This document shows, piece after piece, positions 1 to 7,991 of a stretch of DNA of 64,000 nucleotides (positions within the stretch are counted from its first letter, which is position 1; each line of letters begins with the position of its first letter). The DNA comes from Streptomyces sp. Mut1 (GTDB lineage: Bacteria; Actinomycetota; Actinomycetes; Streptomycetales; Streptomycetaceae). Location of the stretch: the NCBI RefSeq assembly GCF_030719295.1, contig NZ_CP120997.1, positions 5,095,501-5,159,500 on the forward strand. Reading direction: 5' to 3'. The translations under genes and the position numbers were made by a program. Below the pieces are notes generated by a model. It was not told the DNA's origin and ran no database searches. It was given only the letters and a program-made list of their open reading frames with translations.

Positions 1-3000
1 GCCGACCTGAACGCCCACGTGGCGAGGGCGGCCGAGGACGGGCGGCTCGTGGTGCAGCCGCGCATGGGCATGGCGCTGCCCGGGGACATGGCCGCCGGAC
101 TCCGCGCCGTCGCGGACAGCCAGGTCCGCGCGGTCGGCACCATCACGCTGGACAGCTACACACGCGTCGGTGACCACGCGGGCGCGCGCCGGGCGCTGGA
201 CGAGGGACTCCCGCTGAACGGCTTCCCCCTCGTCGCCCACGGCCCCGAGATCACGAGGTCCGTCGCGGGGGCGGCCGGGGACCTCCCCGTCCAGGTCCGG
301 CACGGATCGGCGCAGCCCGCCGACATCTTCGCCGCGATGGCCGCCGCCGGCCTGACGACCAGCGAGGGCGGACCGGTCTCCTACTGCCTGCCGTACGGGC
401 GCACGCCGCTCGCGGAGTCCGTCGCGTCCTGGCGGGACGCCGGCACGCGACTCGCCGAGGAGTGCCGGGCCCAGGGGCTCGGGGCCCATCTGGAGACCTT
501 CGGGGGCTGCCTGCTGGGCCAGTTGTGCCCGCCCTCGCTGCTGGTGGCGATGAGCGTGCTGGAGGGCCTCTTCTTCGCGCGGTGCGGGATCCCCTCCGTC
601 AGCCTGAGCTACGCCCAGCAGACCAGCCCGGTGCAGGACATCGAGGCGCTCGCCGCCATGCGGATCCTCGCCGACGAACTGCTTCCGCCGTGGGTGGAAC
701 GGCACATCGTGCTCTACGCGTACATGGGCGTCTTCCCGCGCAGCCTGCAGGGCGCCGAACTGCTCCAGGCCACCAGTGCCGAGGTCGCGGTGCGCGGCGG
801 GGCCGGGCGGCTCATCGTGAAGACCTCGGTGGAGGCGCACCGCATCCCGAGCGTCGAGGAGAACCTCGCCGCCCTGCGGCTCGCCGACGCCACCGCCCGC
901 CACGCCCGGCACGAGAGCGTGCTGCCGTGGCACGGGCAGGCCGACCCGACCGACATCCTGCGCGAGGCCCGCGCCCTGATGGCCCCCGTGCTGGAGGCGG
1001 GCGACATCGGCGAGGGCCTGCTCCACGCCTTCCGCGAGGGCCTGCTCGACGTGCCGTACTGCCTGCACGTGGACAACAAGGGGCTCACCCAGGGGGCGAT
1101 CGGGCCGGACGGGCGTCTGGAGTGGGCGCGGACGGGCGCCCTCCCCCTGCCCGGAGGCCGGCCCGCCCGGGGCAGCCTCGCCTCCCACGAACTGCTGCAC
1201 ATGCTCAACCACACGGCCGACAGATATGACCGACAAGCACTGCTGTCAGGACACGAGGAGAAGGCAGTGACACATGACACGACACCGCTCAGCGCGGCGA
1301 TCGTGGGCGCCGGGCCACGCGGTCTGGCGGTGCTGGAACGTCTGGTGGCCCGCGCCGCCGCCGACGAGGGCGGCCGCGAGGTGCGCCTCCATGTGATCGA
1401 CGACCACGAGCCGGGGGCCGGCCGCATCTGGCGGACCGACCAGCCGAGGACCCTGCTGATGAACACGCCGGCCGGTGAGGTCACCATGTTCTCCGGCCCC
1501 TGTGACGACGGCCCCGCACGCGCGGGCGCCGGCCCCTCGCTGGGCGAGTGGTGGCAGCGGGCCCATCCAGACGAGGGCGACCCGCTCGGCTACGCGCCGC
1601 GCGCGGTCTACGGCGAGTACCTGCGGTTCGTCCTCGACGCGGTCGTCACCGGCGCCCCCGCGCACGTGCGGGTGTCCTGCCTCACCGACCGGGTGGTGGA
1701 CCTGTGCGCCGAGGGGCCCGGGGGCCGCTGGCTCGTACGGCCGCGGAGCGCCGACGTCCTCACCGTCGAACGGGTCGCCCTCACCACCGGGCACTCCGTA
1801 CCCGAACTCCTCCCGGAGCAGCGGGTCCTGGCGGACTTCGCCGACGAGCGGCCGCATCTGCGCTATGTGCGCGGCGACTCCGCGGCCGACATGGCGCTGG
1901 ACGACGTACCGCCGACCGCCACCGTGGGGGTGCTGGGCCTCGGGCTCGCCTTCTACGACGTCATGAGCCTGCTCACCGAGGGCCGGGGCGGGCGGTACGA
2001 GGAGGCCGGGGACGGGGCCCTGCGCTACGTCCCCAGCGGCCGGGAGCCCGGGATCGTCGCCGGTTCCCGCAGCGGCGTGCCCCTGCCGGCCCGGGGCCGC
2101 AACCAGAAGTCCCCGGACCACTCCTACCGGGCGCGGATCTTCACCCGGGAGCGCGTGCGGGCGCTGACCGCGTCCGGGAAGCTCGACTTCGAGCGGCAGG
2201 TCCTGCCCTGGATCATGGCCGAGGTCAACCTCGTCTACTTCGAGACGCTGATCCGCGGGGAGCAGGGCCCGCAGGCCGCCGCGGTCTTCGTGACGGAGGC
2301 GACCCGGGCCGCTTCCATGGACGCCGCGCCGGAGTTCGCCGTCGCCCGCAGGGCCCGCCGCTTCGGCGTGAAGGACCCCGGGGTCGACCTGTTCGCCTGG
2401 GCCCGGCCGTTCCGGGACGAGGTCTTCGACGGCCCCGACGGCTACCGCAAGCGGCTGACCGAACTCATCGAGGACGACCTCGCCCACGCCGCGCGGGGGA
2501 ACCACGACGGGCCCGTCAAGGCGGCGCTGGACACGCTGCGCGACGTGCGCTCCACCATCCGGCTCGCCGTCGACCTCGGCGGCCTGACGGCCTGCTCGCA
2601 CGAACTCGACTTCCTCGGCCGGTTCGTCCCGGTCAGCTCGCACCTGGCCGCGGGCCCGCCCCGGAAGCGGCTCCAACAGGTGCTGGCCCTGATGGAGGCG
2701 GGCGTGCTGCGGATACTCGGGCCGGGCGCCGAATTCCGTACGGACGCCGGGAACGGCACCTTCGTCGCGGCGTCCCGGCAGGTGACCGGCTCCGAGGTCC
2801 CCGTCGAGGTGGTCGTGGACGCCCGCATCCCCACCACCGACATCCGCCGTGACAGCGGCCCGCTCATCACCGCACTGCGCGAGCGCGGCCTGGCCACCAG
2901 CTACGCCAACGTCGACGACGAGGCCGTGTTCGACACGGGCGGCCTGTCGGTCACCAGCGCCCCGTACCACCCGGTGGACGCGCACGGGCAGCCGGTGGCC

Positions 3001-3168
3001 GGGCTGTACGCGCTCGGCATACCCACCGAGCACGCGCGCTGGTTCACCCAGGTCGGCAGCAGCCGGCCGGGCCCCTGGGGCGAGTTCATGGCCGATGCCG
3101 ACGCCATCGCGCAGGACATGCTCGCCCAGCGCCGCGTACCGCAGCTCACCTGCCTGGAGGCGCAGTGA
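1..3168 (+). CDS. Glutamate mutase E-like / FAD-NAD(P)-binding fusion, 5' partial
   Basis: The frame is already open at base 1, so the start lies upstream of the window. Bases 1 to about 1266 resemble the epsilon subunit of glutamate (methylaspartate) mutase, the B12-dependent enzyme interconverting L-glutamate and 3-methylaspartate; VRHGSAQPAD (near 295) and YGRTPLAES (near 400) sit where the family contacts substrate. The required small B12-binding subunit is not in view. With no stop codon the frame continues into an FAD/NAD(P)-binding protein (FAD_NAD_binding_9 type) with the dinucleotide fold IVGAGPRGLAVLERL near 1300. These are normally two proteins. An internal GAGGAG and GTG at 1267 would allow the second half to be made alone. 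The adenylating ligase downstream overlaps by four bases (GTGA), so the set is one operon. I do not recognise the product. Confidence 0.8.
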   Translation, partial: ADLNAHVARAAEDGRLVVQPRMGMALPGDMAAGLRAVADSQVRAVGTITLDSYTRVGDHAGARRALDEGLPLNGFPLVAHGPEITRSVAGAAGDLPVQVRHGSAQPADIFAAMAAAGLTTSEGGPVSYCLPYGRTPLAESVASWRDAGTRLAEECRAQGLGAHLETFGGCLLGQLCPPSLLVAMSVLEGLFFARCGIPSVSLSYAQQTSPVQDIEALAAMRILADELLPPWVERHIVLYAYMGVFPRSLQGAELLQATSAEVAVRGGAGRLIVKTSVEAHRIPSVEENLAALRLADATARHARHESVLPWHGQADPTDILREARALMAPVLEAGDIGEGLLHAFREGLLDVPYCLHVDNKGLTQGAIGPDGRLEWARTGALPLPGGRPARGSLASHELLHMLNHTADRYDRQALLSGHEEKAVTHDTTPLSAAIVGAGPRGLAVLERLVARAAADEGGREVRLHVIDDHEPGAGRIWRTDQPRTLLMNTPAGEVTMFSGPCDDGPARAGAGPSLGEWWQRAHPDEGDPLGYAPRAVYGEYLRFVLDAVVTGAPAHVRVSCLTDRVVDLCAEGPGGRWLVRPRSADVLTVERVALTTGHSVPELLPEQRVLADFADERPHLRYVRGDSAADMALDDVPPTATVGVLGLGLAFYDVMSLLTEGRGGRYEEAGDGALRYVPSGREPGIVAGSRSGVPLPARGRNQKSPDHSYRARIFTRERVRALTASGKLDFERQVLPWIMAEVNLVYFETLIRGEQGPQAAAVFVTEATRAASMDAAPEFAVARRARRFGVKDPGVDLFAWARPFRDEVFDGPDGYRKRLTELIEDDLAHAARGNHDGPVKAALDTLRDVRSTIRLAVDLGGLTACSHELDFLGRFVPVSSHLAAGPPRKRLQQVLALMEAGVLRILGPGAEFRTDAGNGTFVAASRQVTGSEVPVEVVVDARIPTTDIRRDSGPLITALRERGLATSYANVDDEAVFDTGGLSVTSAPYHPVDAHGQPVAGLYALGIPTEHARWFTQVGSSRPGPWGEFMADADAIAQDMLAQRRVPQLTCLEAQ
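1255..1269 (+). promoter_or_regulatory. Internal ribosome site and GTG between the fused halves
   Basis: GAGGAG at 1255-1260 lies six bases before GTG at 1267, exactly where the FAD/NAD(P)-binding half begins. It looks like the start signal of an ancestral separate gene whose upstream neighbour lost its stop codon. It may still give a second, shorter product. Confidence 0.5.
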
Positions 3169-4889
3169 ACGGCCCGTCCGCCGCCGCCTACTGGACCCAC
3201 CGGCGCACCCCGGCCCACGAGGAGTTCCGGGCCGCCCGGGACGTCCTCCTGCTCCACCGCGACGACCACGACGCCGCGTGCGCGGCGTTCCGCTGGCCGC
3301 GCCCCGGGCACTTCAACTGGGCGCTCGAATGGTTCGACGTCATCGGCCGGGGCAACGGGGCGACGGCGCTCTCGGTCGTCGGGGCGGACGGCACGCCGGC
3401 GGAGAGCACCTTCGACCAGCTGTCGCGCGAGTCCGACCGCACGGCCAACTGGCTGCGCTCGCTGGGCGTCGGGCGCGGCCGGCGCGTGCTGCTCCTGCTG
3501 GACGTGCGCACCCAGCTCTGGGAGATCCTGCTCGCCTGCCTGAAGACGGGCGCCGTCGTCATTCCGGCGTACACCAGCCTGTCCGGGCCCGAGATCCGGG
3601 AGCGCGTCGAGCGCGGGCGGGTCCAGCACGTGATCTCCGAGGAGCGGACCGCAGCTGCGGTGCCCGCCGTTCCCGGGGCGAGGATCGTCGTCGAGGGCTC
3701 CGCCGAGGGCTGGCTGCCCTACGCGGACCGCGAGCCGATGCCGGACAGTTTCCTCCCGGACGGCCCCACACCCGCCGACGACATCGCCTTCTGCTACTTC
3801 ACCTCGGGGACGACCTCCGCGCCGAAACTGGTCGCCCACACGCACACCAGCTACCCCGTCGGCCATCTGTCGAGCATGTACTGGAACGGGCTGCGCCCCG
3901 GGGACCGGCACCTCAACGTCTCGGCACCGGGATGGGCCAAACACGCCTGGAGCGGCTTCTTCGCCCCGTGGAACGCGCAGGCGACGATCGTGGCCCTGGC
4001 CCCCGGCGCGTTCGACGCGGCGGAGTTCGGCGCCTCGGCGGACCGGCTGGAGGTCACCTCGGTCTGCGCACCCCCCAGCGTCTGGCGCCTGCTGATGCCG
4101 CACCTGGCGCGGCGGGGCCCCGGACGGCTGCGGGAGGCGACCAGCGCGGGCGAGCCCCTGACCGAGGCCGAGGCGCAGGCCGTCGCCACCCACTGGGGGG
4201 TACGGCTGCGCGACGGCTACGGGCAGAGCGAGGCCACGGCCCTGGCCGGCACCACCCCGGCGCTGCGCGGCGCCGGGCGCCGGCTCGGCAAGGCGCTGCC
4301 CGGGTACGTCCTCACCCTGATGGGCCAGGACGGGCCGACGGAGAACGGCCCCGGCGAGCTGTGCGTCGACGCGGCGGCCGCCCCGGCCGGGCTGATGGCC
4401 GGCTACATCGACGACAGCGGGGCCCTGCGCCCGGCCGTCGACGCCGGGCTCTACCGGACCGGTGACATCGCCGTACGGGACGCCGAGGGGTTCCTGAGCG
4501 TCCTCGGCCGGGAGGACGACGTCTTCAAGTCGTACGACCACCGGATCTCCCCGTACGAGACCGAGGCGGTGCTGCGCGGGCACCCCGCGGTCCGTGAGGC
4601 GGCGGTGGTGCCGCAGCCGGACCCGGTCGGGGGCGCCGTGCCCGTCGCGTATCTGGAGCTGGAGAGCGTGCCGCGCGGCGCCGGTCCCCAGGACGTGGCG
4701 GCGGAGCTCGCGCGGTTCTGCGCCGAGCGACTGGCGCCCCATGCCTGTCCCCGGGCGTTCTCGGTGGTGGAGGCGCTGCCGAGGACCACCTCGGGCAAGG
4801 TCAGACGGGCGCCGCTGGCCCAGCAGGCCAGGGAGCTGCCCCTGCCGTGCGGTGCCGACCGTCTCGGGGAGGCATCGCTGACCGGCTGA
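3165..4889 (+). CDS. AMP-forming acyl-CoA synthetase / adenylating ligase
   Basis: 574 residues of the ANL (acyl-CoA synthetase / NRPS adenylation) superfamily, which activates a carboxylate as acyl-AMP and passes it to CoA or another thiol. The phosphate loop YFTSGTTSAPK lies near residue 210, the GYGQSEATAL motif near 350, the hinge aspartate in LYRTGDIAV near 430, and the catalytic lysine in PRTTSGKVRR near the C-terminus. The usual substrate-contact KSGGYRI stretch reads KSYDHRI here. The GTG start overlaps the stop of the upstream fusion gene (GTGA), showing translational coupling. The substrate could be a product of the mutase/oxidoreductase half, which is inference only. A hairpin closes the operon just downstream. 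Confidence 0.85.
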   Translation: MNGPSAAAYWTHRRTPAHEEFRAARDVLLLHRDDHDAACAAFRWPRPGHFNWALEWFDVIGRGNGATALSVVGADGTPAESTFDQLSRESDRTANWLRSLGVGRGRRVLLLLDVRTQLWEILLACLKTGAVVIPAYTSLSGPEIRERVERGRVQHVISEERTAAAVPAVPGARIVVEGSAEGWLPYADREPMPDSFLPDGPTPADDIAFCYFTSGTTSAPKLVAHTHTSYPVGHLSSMYWNGLRPGDRHLNVSAPGWAKHAWSGFFAPWNAQATIVALAPGAFDAAEFGASADRLEVTSVCAPPSVWRLLMPHLARRGPGRLREATSAGEPLTEAEAQAVATHWGVRLRDGYGQSEATALAGTTPALRGAGRRLGKALPGYVLTLMGQDGPTENGPGELCVDAAAAPAGLMAGYIDDSGALRPAVDAGLYRTGDIAVRDAEGFLSVLGREDDVFKSYDHRISPYETEAVLRGHPAVREAAVVPQPDPVGGAVPVAYLELESVPRGAGPQDVAAELARFCAERLAPHACPRAFSVVEALPRTTSGKVRRAPLAQQARELPLPCGADRLGEASLTG

Positions 4890-4906
4890 GTCATTCCGGT
4901 CGTAGT

Positions 4907-4940
4907 CCCGCAACCGGCCGCGTAGCCGGTCGGTTGCGGG
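4907..4940 (+). terminator. Hairpin after the ligase gene
   Basis: CCCGCAACCG at 4907-4916 pairs perfectly with CGGTTGCGGG at 4931-4940, starting 18 bases after the stop codon. There is no T tract, as is common for Streptomyces terminators. Confidence 0.55.
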
Positions 4941-4959
4941 TACATTCATACCGTCAGCG

Positions 4960-4978
4960 CTAATGGGTAAGCCATTAG
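4960..4978. promoter_or_regulatory. Palindromic operator candidate upstream of the HPP gene
   Basis: CTAATGG at 4960-4966 and CCATTAG at 4972-4978 form a perfect 7-bp inverted repeat with a 5-base spacer. It is A+T rich for this genome and lies 45 bases before the HPP start codon, where a repressor of that gene could bind. No regulator gene is adjacent. Confidence 0.4.
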
Positions 4979-5022
4979 GCGGCGGATGTGCATCACTCGT
5001 GAGTTGAGAGGAATCCGACACA

Positions 5023-5553
5023 ATGACGCAGACCAGGCCCGTGGCCGAGGTCCCCGCCCCCACGCGTCCGTGGCACGCGACCCAGGCGCCACCCCGGCCC
5101 AAGCCGCTGACGATGCTGGTCGCCACCGCGAGCAGCGTGATCGCGCTGACCCTCCTGGTGGCCATCGGCGAATGGACGGACCAGGTACTCCTCATCCCGC
5201 CGCTCGCGGCGAGCATGGCGCTCATCGCGGGTGCCAGTCAGACGCCCCTCGGGCAGCCCCGCAGCGTGATCGGCGGACAACTCGTCTCCGCGGTCACCGG
5301 GTTCGTCGTCCTCGCCGCCCTGGGACAGGGTGTCTGGGCCTCCGGCATCGCGGGCGGACTCGCGCTCGGCGCCATGATGCTGCTGCGCGTCGCCCACTCA
5401 CCGGCCGCCGCGACGGCCGTGATCGTGGCCGCCACCGGCCCCTCGGTCGTCCCGTTCCTCGCCCTGCTCGCCGCGGCCACGGTGATCCTGGTGCTGGTCG
5501 GCCTCGTCGGCAACCGGGTCAACAAGCAGCCGTACCCCGTCTTCTGGTGGTGA
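5023..5553 (+). CDS. HPP-family integral membrane protein
   Basis: 176 residues with a short proline-rich cytoplasmic N-terminus and about four membrane segments. The family hallmarks are visible: PPLAASMALI near residue 65, GQPRSVIGGQ near 85, and RVAHSPAAATA near 128 (the HAPPAAT-like motif). HPP proteins are small membrane proteins linked in some organisms to nitrite transport; no nitrogen gene is adjacent here, so the substrate is unknown. The ATG follows GAGAGGAA at a good spacing. A 7-bp palindrome upstream suggests its own control. Confidence 0.8.
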   Translation: MTQTRPVAEVPAPTRPWHATQAPPRPKPLTMLVATASSVIALTLLVAIGEWTDQVLLIPPLAASMALIAGASQTPLGQPRSVIGGQLVSAVTGFVVLAALGQGVWASGIAGGLALGAMMLLRVAHSPAAATAVIVAATGPSVVPFLALLAAATVILVLVGLVGNRVNKQPYPVFWW

Positions 5554-5643
5554 CCCCGCCCCCGGGCCGTGTCCGCGAAGCCCCGTCCGGCCCCCCGACG
5601 CCCTTCGGGTACGACGGGACTTCGCGACACGACCTGGGCGCGC

Positions 5644-5688
5644 CGACGGCGCCACGGACCCGCGCGAGCGGCGCCCGTGGCGCCGTCG
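5644..5688. terminator. Strong hairpin after the HPP gene
   Basis: A perfect 14-bp stem (5644-5657 with 5675-5688, core GACGGCGCCACGG) with a 17-base loop lies in the 205-base gap between the HPP gene and the methyltransferase gene. It probably ends the HPP transcript. Confidence 0.65.
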
Positions 5689-5746
5689 CCATTCGGGCCC
5701 TGCCGCGCGGGCGGTAAAACGGTCGCGCCCCTTCGCCGCCCCCTGC

Positions 5747-5752
5747 GACCAT
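5747..5752 (+). promoter_or_regulatory. -10 element (TGC-GACCAT), leaderless start
   Basis: GACCAT with an upstream TG lies six bases before the methyltransferase ATG at 5759. No ribosome site is present, so the mRNA probably begins at the start codon. Confidence 0.45.
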
Positions 5753-5758
5753 GGCCGC

Positions 5759-6562
5759 ATGCCCGCCGCACCCGAGGACCGCACACCACCCGAGCCCGGC
5801 GAAGCCGCCCGGTTCGACGCCCTCGTCGCCGAGGCGGACGCCGTCTCCGTAGATGGCTGGGACTTCTCCTGGCTGGACGGCCGGGCCACCGAGGAGCGCC
5901 CCTCCTGGGGGTACGCCCGGCTGGTGGGGGAGCGGATGGGCCGGGCGCGGGCCGCGCTCGACATCCAGACGGGCGGCGGCGAGGTGCTCGCCTCCGTGCC
6001 GAAGCTGCCCGTGCCGACCGTCGCCACCGAGTCCTGGCCGCCGAACATCGCCCGCGCCACAGCCCTGTTGCACCCGCGCGGCGCCGTGGTCGTCGCGGAC
6101 GACGACGAGCCGCCGCTGCCCTTCGGTGACGCCGCCTTCGACCTGGTGGTCAGCCGCCATCCGGTGACCACCTGGTGGCAGGAGATCGCCCGGGTGCTGG
6201 CCCCCGGTGGCACATACCTCTCCCAACAGGTGGGCCCCGCCAGCGTCTTCGAGCTGGTCGAGTACTTCCTCGGACCGCAGCCCCCCGAGGTGCGCGGCGC
6301 CCGCGACCCGGAGCGGGCGCGCGCCGACGCCGAGGCGGCCGGTCTCGACGTGGTCGACCTGCGGGCCGAGCGGCTGCGTACCGAGTTCTCCGACATCGGC
6401 GCCGTCGTCTACTTCCTGCGCAAGGTGATCTGGATGGTGCCCGGCTTCACCGTCGAGCAGTACCGGCCCCGGCTCGCCGAGCTGCACCACGAGCTGGAGA
6501 CCGGCGGCCCGTTCGTCGCCCACACCACCCGCTTCCTGATCGAGGCCCGAAAACCGGTGTGA
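5759..6562 (+). CDS. Class I SAM-dependent methyltransferase
   Basis: 267 residues with a Rossmann-type methyltransferase core. The SAM-binding glycine loop is ALDIQTGGGEVL (residues 67-78). The acidic segment is DDDEPPLPFGDAAFDLVVSRHP (near 114-135), of which FDLVVSRHP is the post-II motif, followed by EIARVLAPGGTYLS (142-155). The pattern fits a small-molecule methyltransferase; the substrate cannot be read from the sequence. The ATG has no ribosome site but a -10-like hexamer six bases upstream, suggesting a leaderless mRNA. The next gene starts 66 bases on and has its own ribosome site. Confidence 0.85.
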   Translation: MPAAPEDRTPPEPGEAARFDALVAEADAVSVDGWDFSWLDGRATEERPSWGYARLVGERMGRARAALDIQTGGGEVLASVPKLPVPTVATESWPPNIARATALLHPRGAVVVADDDEPPLPFGDAAFDLVVSRHPVTTWWQEIARVLAPGGTYLSQQVGPASVFELVEYFLGPQPPEVRGARDPERARADAEAAGLDVVDLRAERLRTEFSDIGAVVYFLRKVIWMVPGFTVEQYRPRLAELHHELETGGPFVAHTTRFLIEARKPV

Positions 6563-6628
6563 GACCAACGCCCCCGGGGCCCGAAGGATGGCACTCTGTT
6601 CGCTGAGCGCTCGGGGAAGGAGCAGGCC

Positions 6629-7087
6629 ATGGACGCCGGCAACGACAGGGACGCCACACGCGGCCCGCGCCAGGGCAACGCCGAGTGGCTCAGGGGGGCC
6701 AGGATCGTCGGCGTGCTCGGCATCTTCTACCGCCCGGAGGGGCGCATGGGCGAGCCGGAGGCCGTCGCTTTCCTCCTGGACGACGGCCAGTCGGTGCTCC
6801 TGACCTGTGCGTCCGACGGCACCCTGCACGTCGGCGCCGGCACCTGGCCGCACCTGCCCGACTGGTGCGTCCCCGCCGCCCAGTGGGAGTACACCGCCCT
6901 GGCCGCCCTGCCCCAGCCCCCCGAAGGAGGCTGGACCGTGCTGAGCACCGACGAACGCCGGGACGAGCGGGGCGAGGTCCACGAGGCCGTCATCCGCTGC
7001 CAGGGCGGCCGCTTCGTGGTCGTCGGCGGCGACACCGTGGGCATCCGCTTCACCCGGGGACACCGGGGCGCCGCGGCCACGACCTGA
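6629..7087 (+). CDS. Conserved small protein of unknown function
   Basis: 152 residues, no signal peptide or membrane segment. It looks like a compact beta-rich domain: alternating hydrophobic strands such as ARIVGVLGIFY, AVAFLLDDGQSVLL and GGRFVVVGGDTVGIRF, with tryptophans in GTWPHLPDWCVPAAQWEY. The start is well supported by GGAAGGAG at 6615-6622, six bases before ATG. It follows the methyltransferase on the same strand by 66 bases. I do not recognise a family and assign no function. Confidence 0.7.
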   Translation: MDAGNDRDATRGPRQGNAEWLRGARIVGVLGIFYRPEGRMGEPEAVAFLLDDGQSVLLTCASDGTLHVGAGTWPHLPDWCVPAAQWEYTALAALPQPPEGGWTVLSTDERRDERGEVHEAVIRCQGGRFVVVGGDTVGIRFTRGHRGAAATT

Positions 7088-7136
7088 CGACGGGTCCGCC
7101 CCCCAACTCCCGCCCCGGGCAGGCACGTCGGTGTCC

Positions 7137-7142
7137 CATACT
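7137..7142 (+). promoter_or_regulatory. -10 element (CATACT), leaderless start
   Basis: CATACT lies seven bases before the lipoprotein ATG at 7150, with no ribosome site between. This supports ATG 7150 over the upstream GTG. Confidence 0.45.
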
Positions 7143-7149
7143 CGTGCCC

Positions 7150-7713
7150 ATGAGCCCAGTCGGACGTACCTCCCCGCTCCTCACCGGCGCGACCGCGCTC
7201 CTGCTGGCCGCGGCCCTCGCGGGCTGCGGCACGGAGCACGCCGGCGGCCGGGCCGCCTCGGCCCCGGACAGCCCGTCACCCATCGCCGCGAGCCCGTCCG
7301 CGAGCCCGTCCGCGAGCCCGTCCGCGAGCCCGTACGACGAGCGGGGCCCCGGCGACGGCGCCCCGCACTACGCCGAGAACCACGCCTTCCAGTCCACCCT
7401 CGACCTGTCGGACGCGGACCGGGCCAGGGGCGAGGCCGAGGTGGCGAAGGTGAAGCGGGGGCTCGCCGGGCTCGCGGAGGGACGCGAGTCGACCGAGACC
7501 GGCGTCCGCCGGGCACTCACCGGGCTCGGATACGCCGAAGGGACGATCGCCACCGGCTCCTTCGGACCGCACCGCACCTCGTTCATCCTGTCCCTCGGCA
7601 CCCTGTGCGTGAAGGGCTCGCTGGACGGCACGGTCAACGGCCTCGTCAACGCCGAAGCGCATGGCCGCTACATGGAAGGCACCGGCTGCGTGAAGCCGCG
7701 GGGCGGCCACTGA
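7150..7713 (+). CDS. Secreted lipoprotein of unknown function
   Basis: 187 residues. An N-terminal hydrophobic signal ends in the lipobox ALAGC, so the protein should be lipidated at the cysteine and held on the outer face of the membrane. A low-complexity linker follows with the four-residue unit PSAS repeated, encoded by a 12-bp DNA repeat. The C-terminal domain (from about residue 75) has a helical start (DRARGEAEVAKVKRGLAGL), a conserved-looking GYAEGTIATGSFGP segment and two cysteines (TLCVKG, TGCVKP) that could form a disulfide. No family recognised. A strong terminator lies about 190 bases downstream. Confidence 0.75.
   Translation: MSPVGRTSPLLTGATALLLAAALAGCGTEHAGGRAASAPDSPSPIAASPSASPSASPSASPYDERGPGDGAPHYAENHAFQSTLDLSDADRARGEAEVAKVKRGLAGLAEGRESTETGVRRALTGLGYAEGTIATGSFGPHRTSFILSLGTLCVKGSLDGTVNGLVNAEAHGRYMEGTGCVKPRGGH
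7288..7335 (+). repeat. 12-bp tandem repeat, four copies
   Basis: GCGAGCCCGTCC is repeated at 7288, 7300 and 7312, with a fourth copy at 7324 ending AC instead of CC. It encodes the PSAS linker repeats of the lipoprotein. Copy number could vary by replication slippage without breaking the frame. Confidence 0.85.
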
Positions 7714-7903
7714 GACACGGAATGTGGACATCCTGTGGACGTTTTCGGTGACTGACCGGCGCCCCGGGGCGTCCGTGCAGGTCCAGGGCGTGCGCGGCCC
7801 CCGATCGCGTGCCCGGAGCGGAGCCTCCCACTCTCGGAGAGTAATTATTTCGCGCCGCGGCACCCAACATCACTTACGAAGGGTTATGGTGGAACCCCCC
7901 CCT

Positions 7904-7945
7904 CGGGCCGGTCCGTAACCCCCCCCACGGACCGGCCCGTTTTTT
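7904..7945 (+). terminator. Rho-independent terminator with T tract
   Basis: CGGGCCGGTCCGT (7904-7916) pairs perfectly with ACGGACCGGCCCG (7927-7939) and is followed by six T residues (7940-7945). It is the clearest classical terminator in the window and is directional for the plus strand. It ends a transcript from the lipoprotein gene, or a short unannotated transcript starting between 7714 and 7903. Confidence 0.85.
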
Positions 7946-7991
7946 GTGCCCGCGTCCCGGCCCGTGCCGGAGACCGGACGGGCCGGGGTCC

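Noticed and set aside
1246..3033. Long minus-strand open frame opposite the FAD/NAD(P) domain
   Set aside because: It is the mirror of a strongly biased plus-strand gene; its translation is low-complexity and resembles no protein, and there is no start signal.
2901..5225. 774-codon minus-strand open frame across the ligase and HPP genes
   Set aside because: Antisense to recognised genes; length is explained by high G+C content.
7288..7335. CRISPR-like repeat
   Set aside because: Four adjoining 12-bp units without spacers, in frame within a gene; not a CRISPR array.
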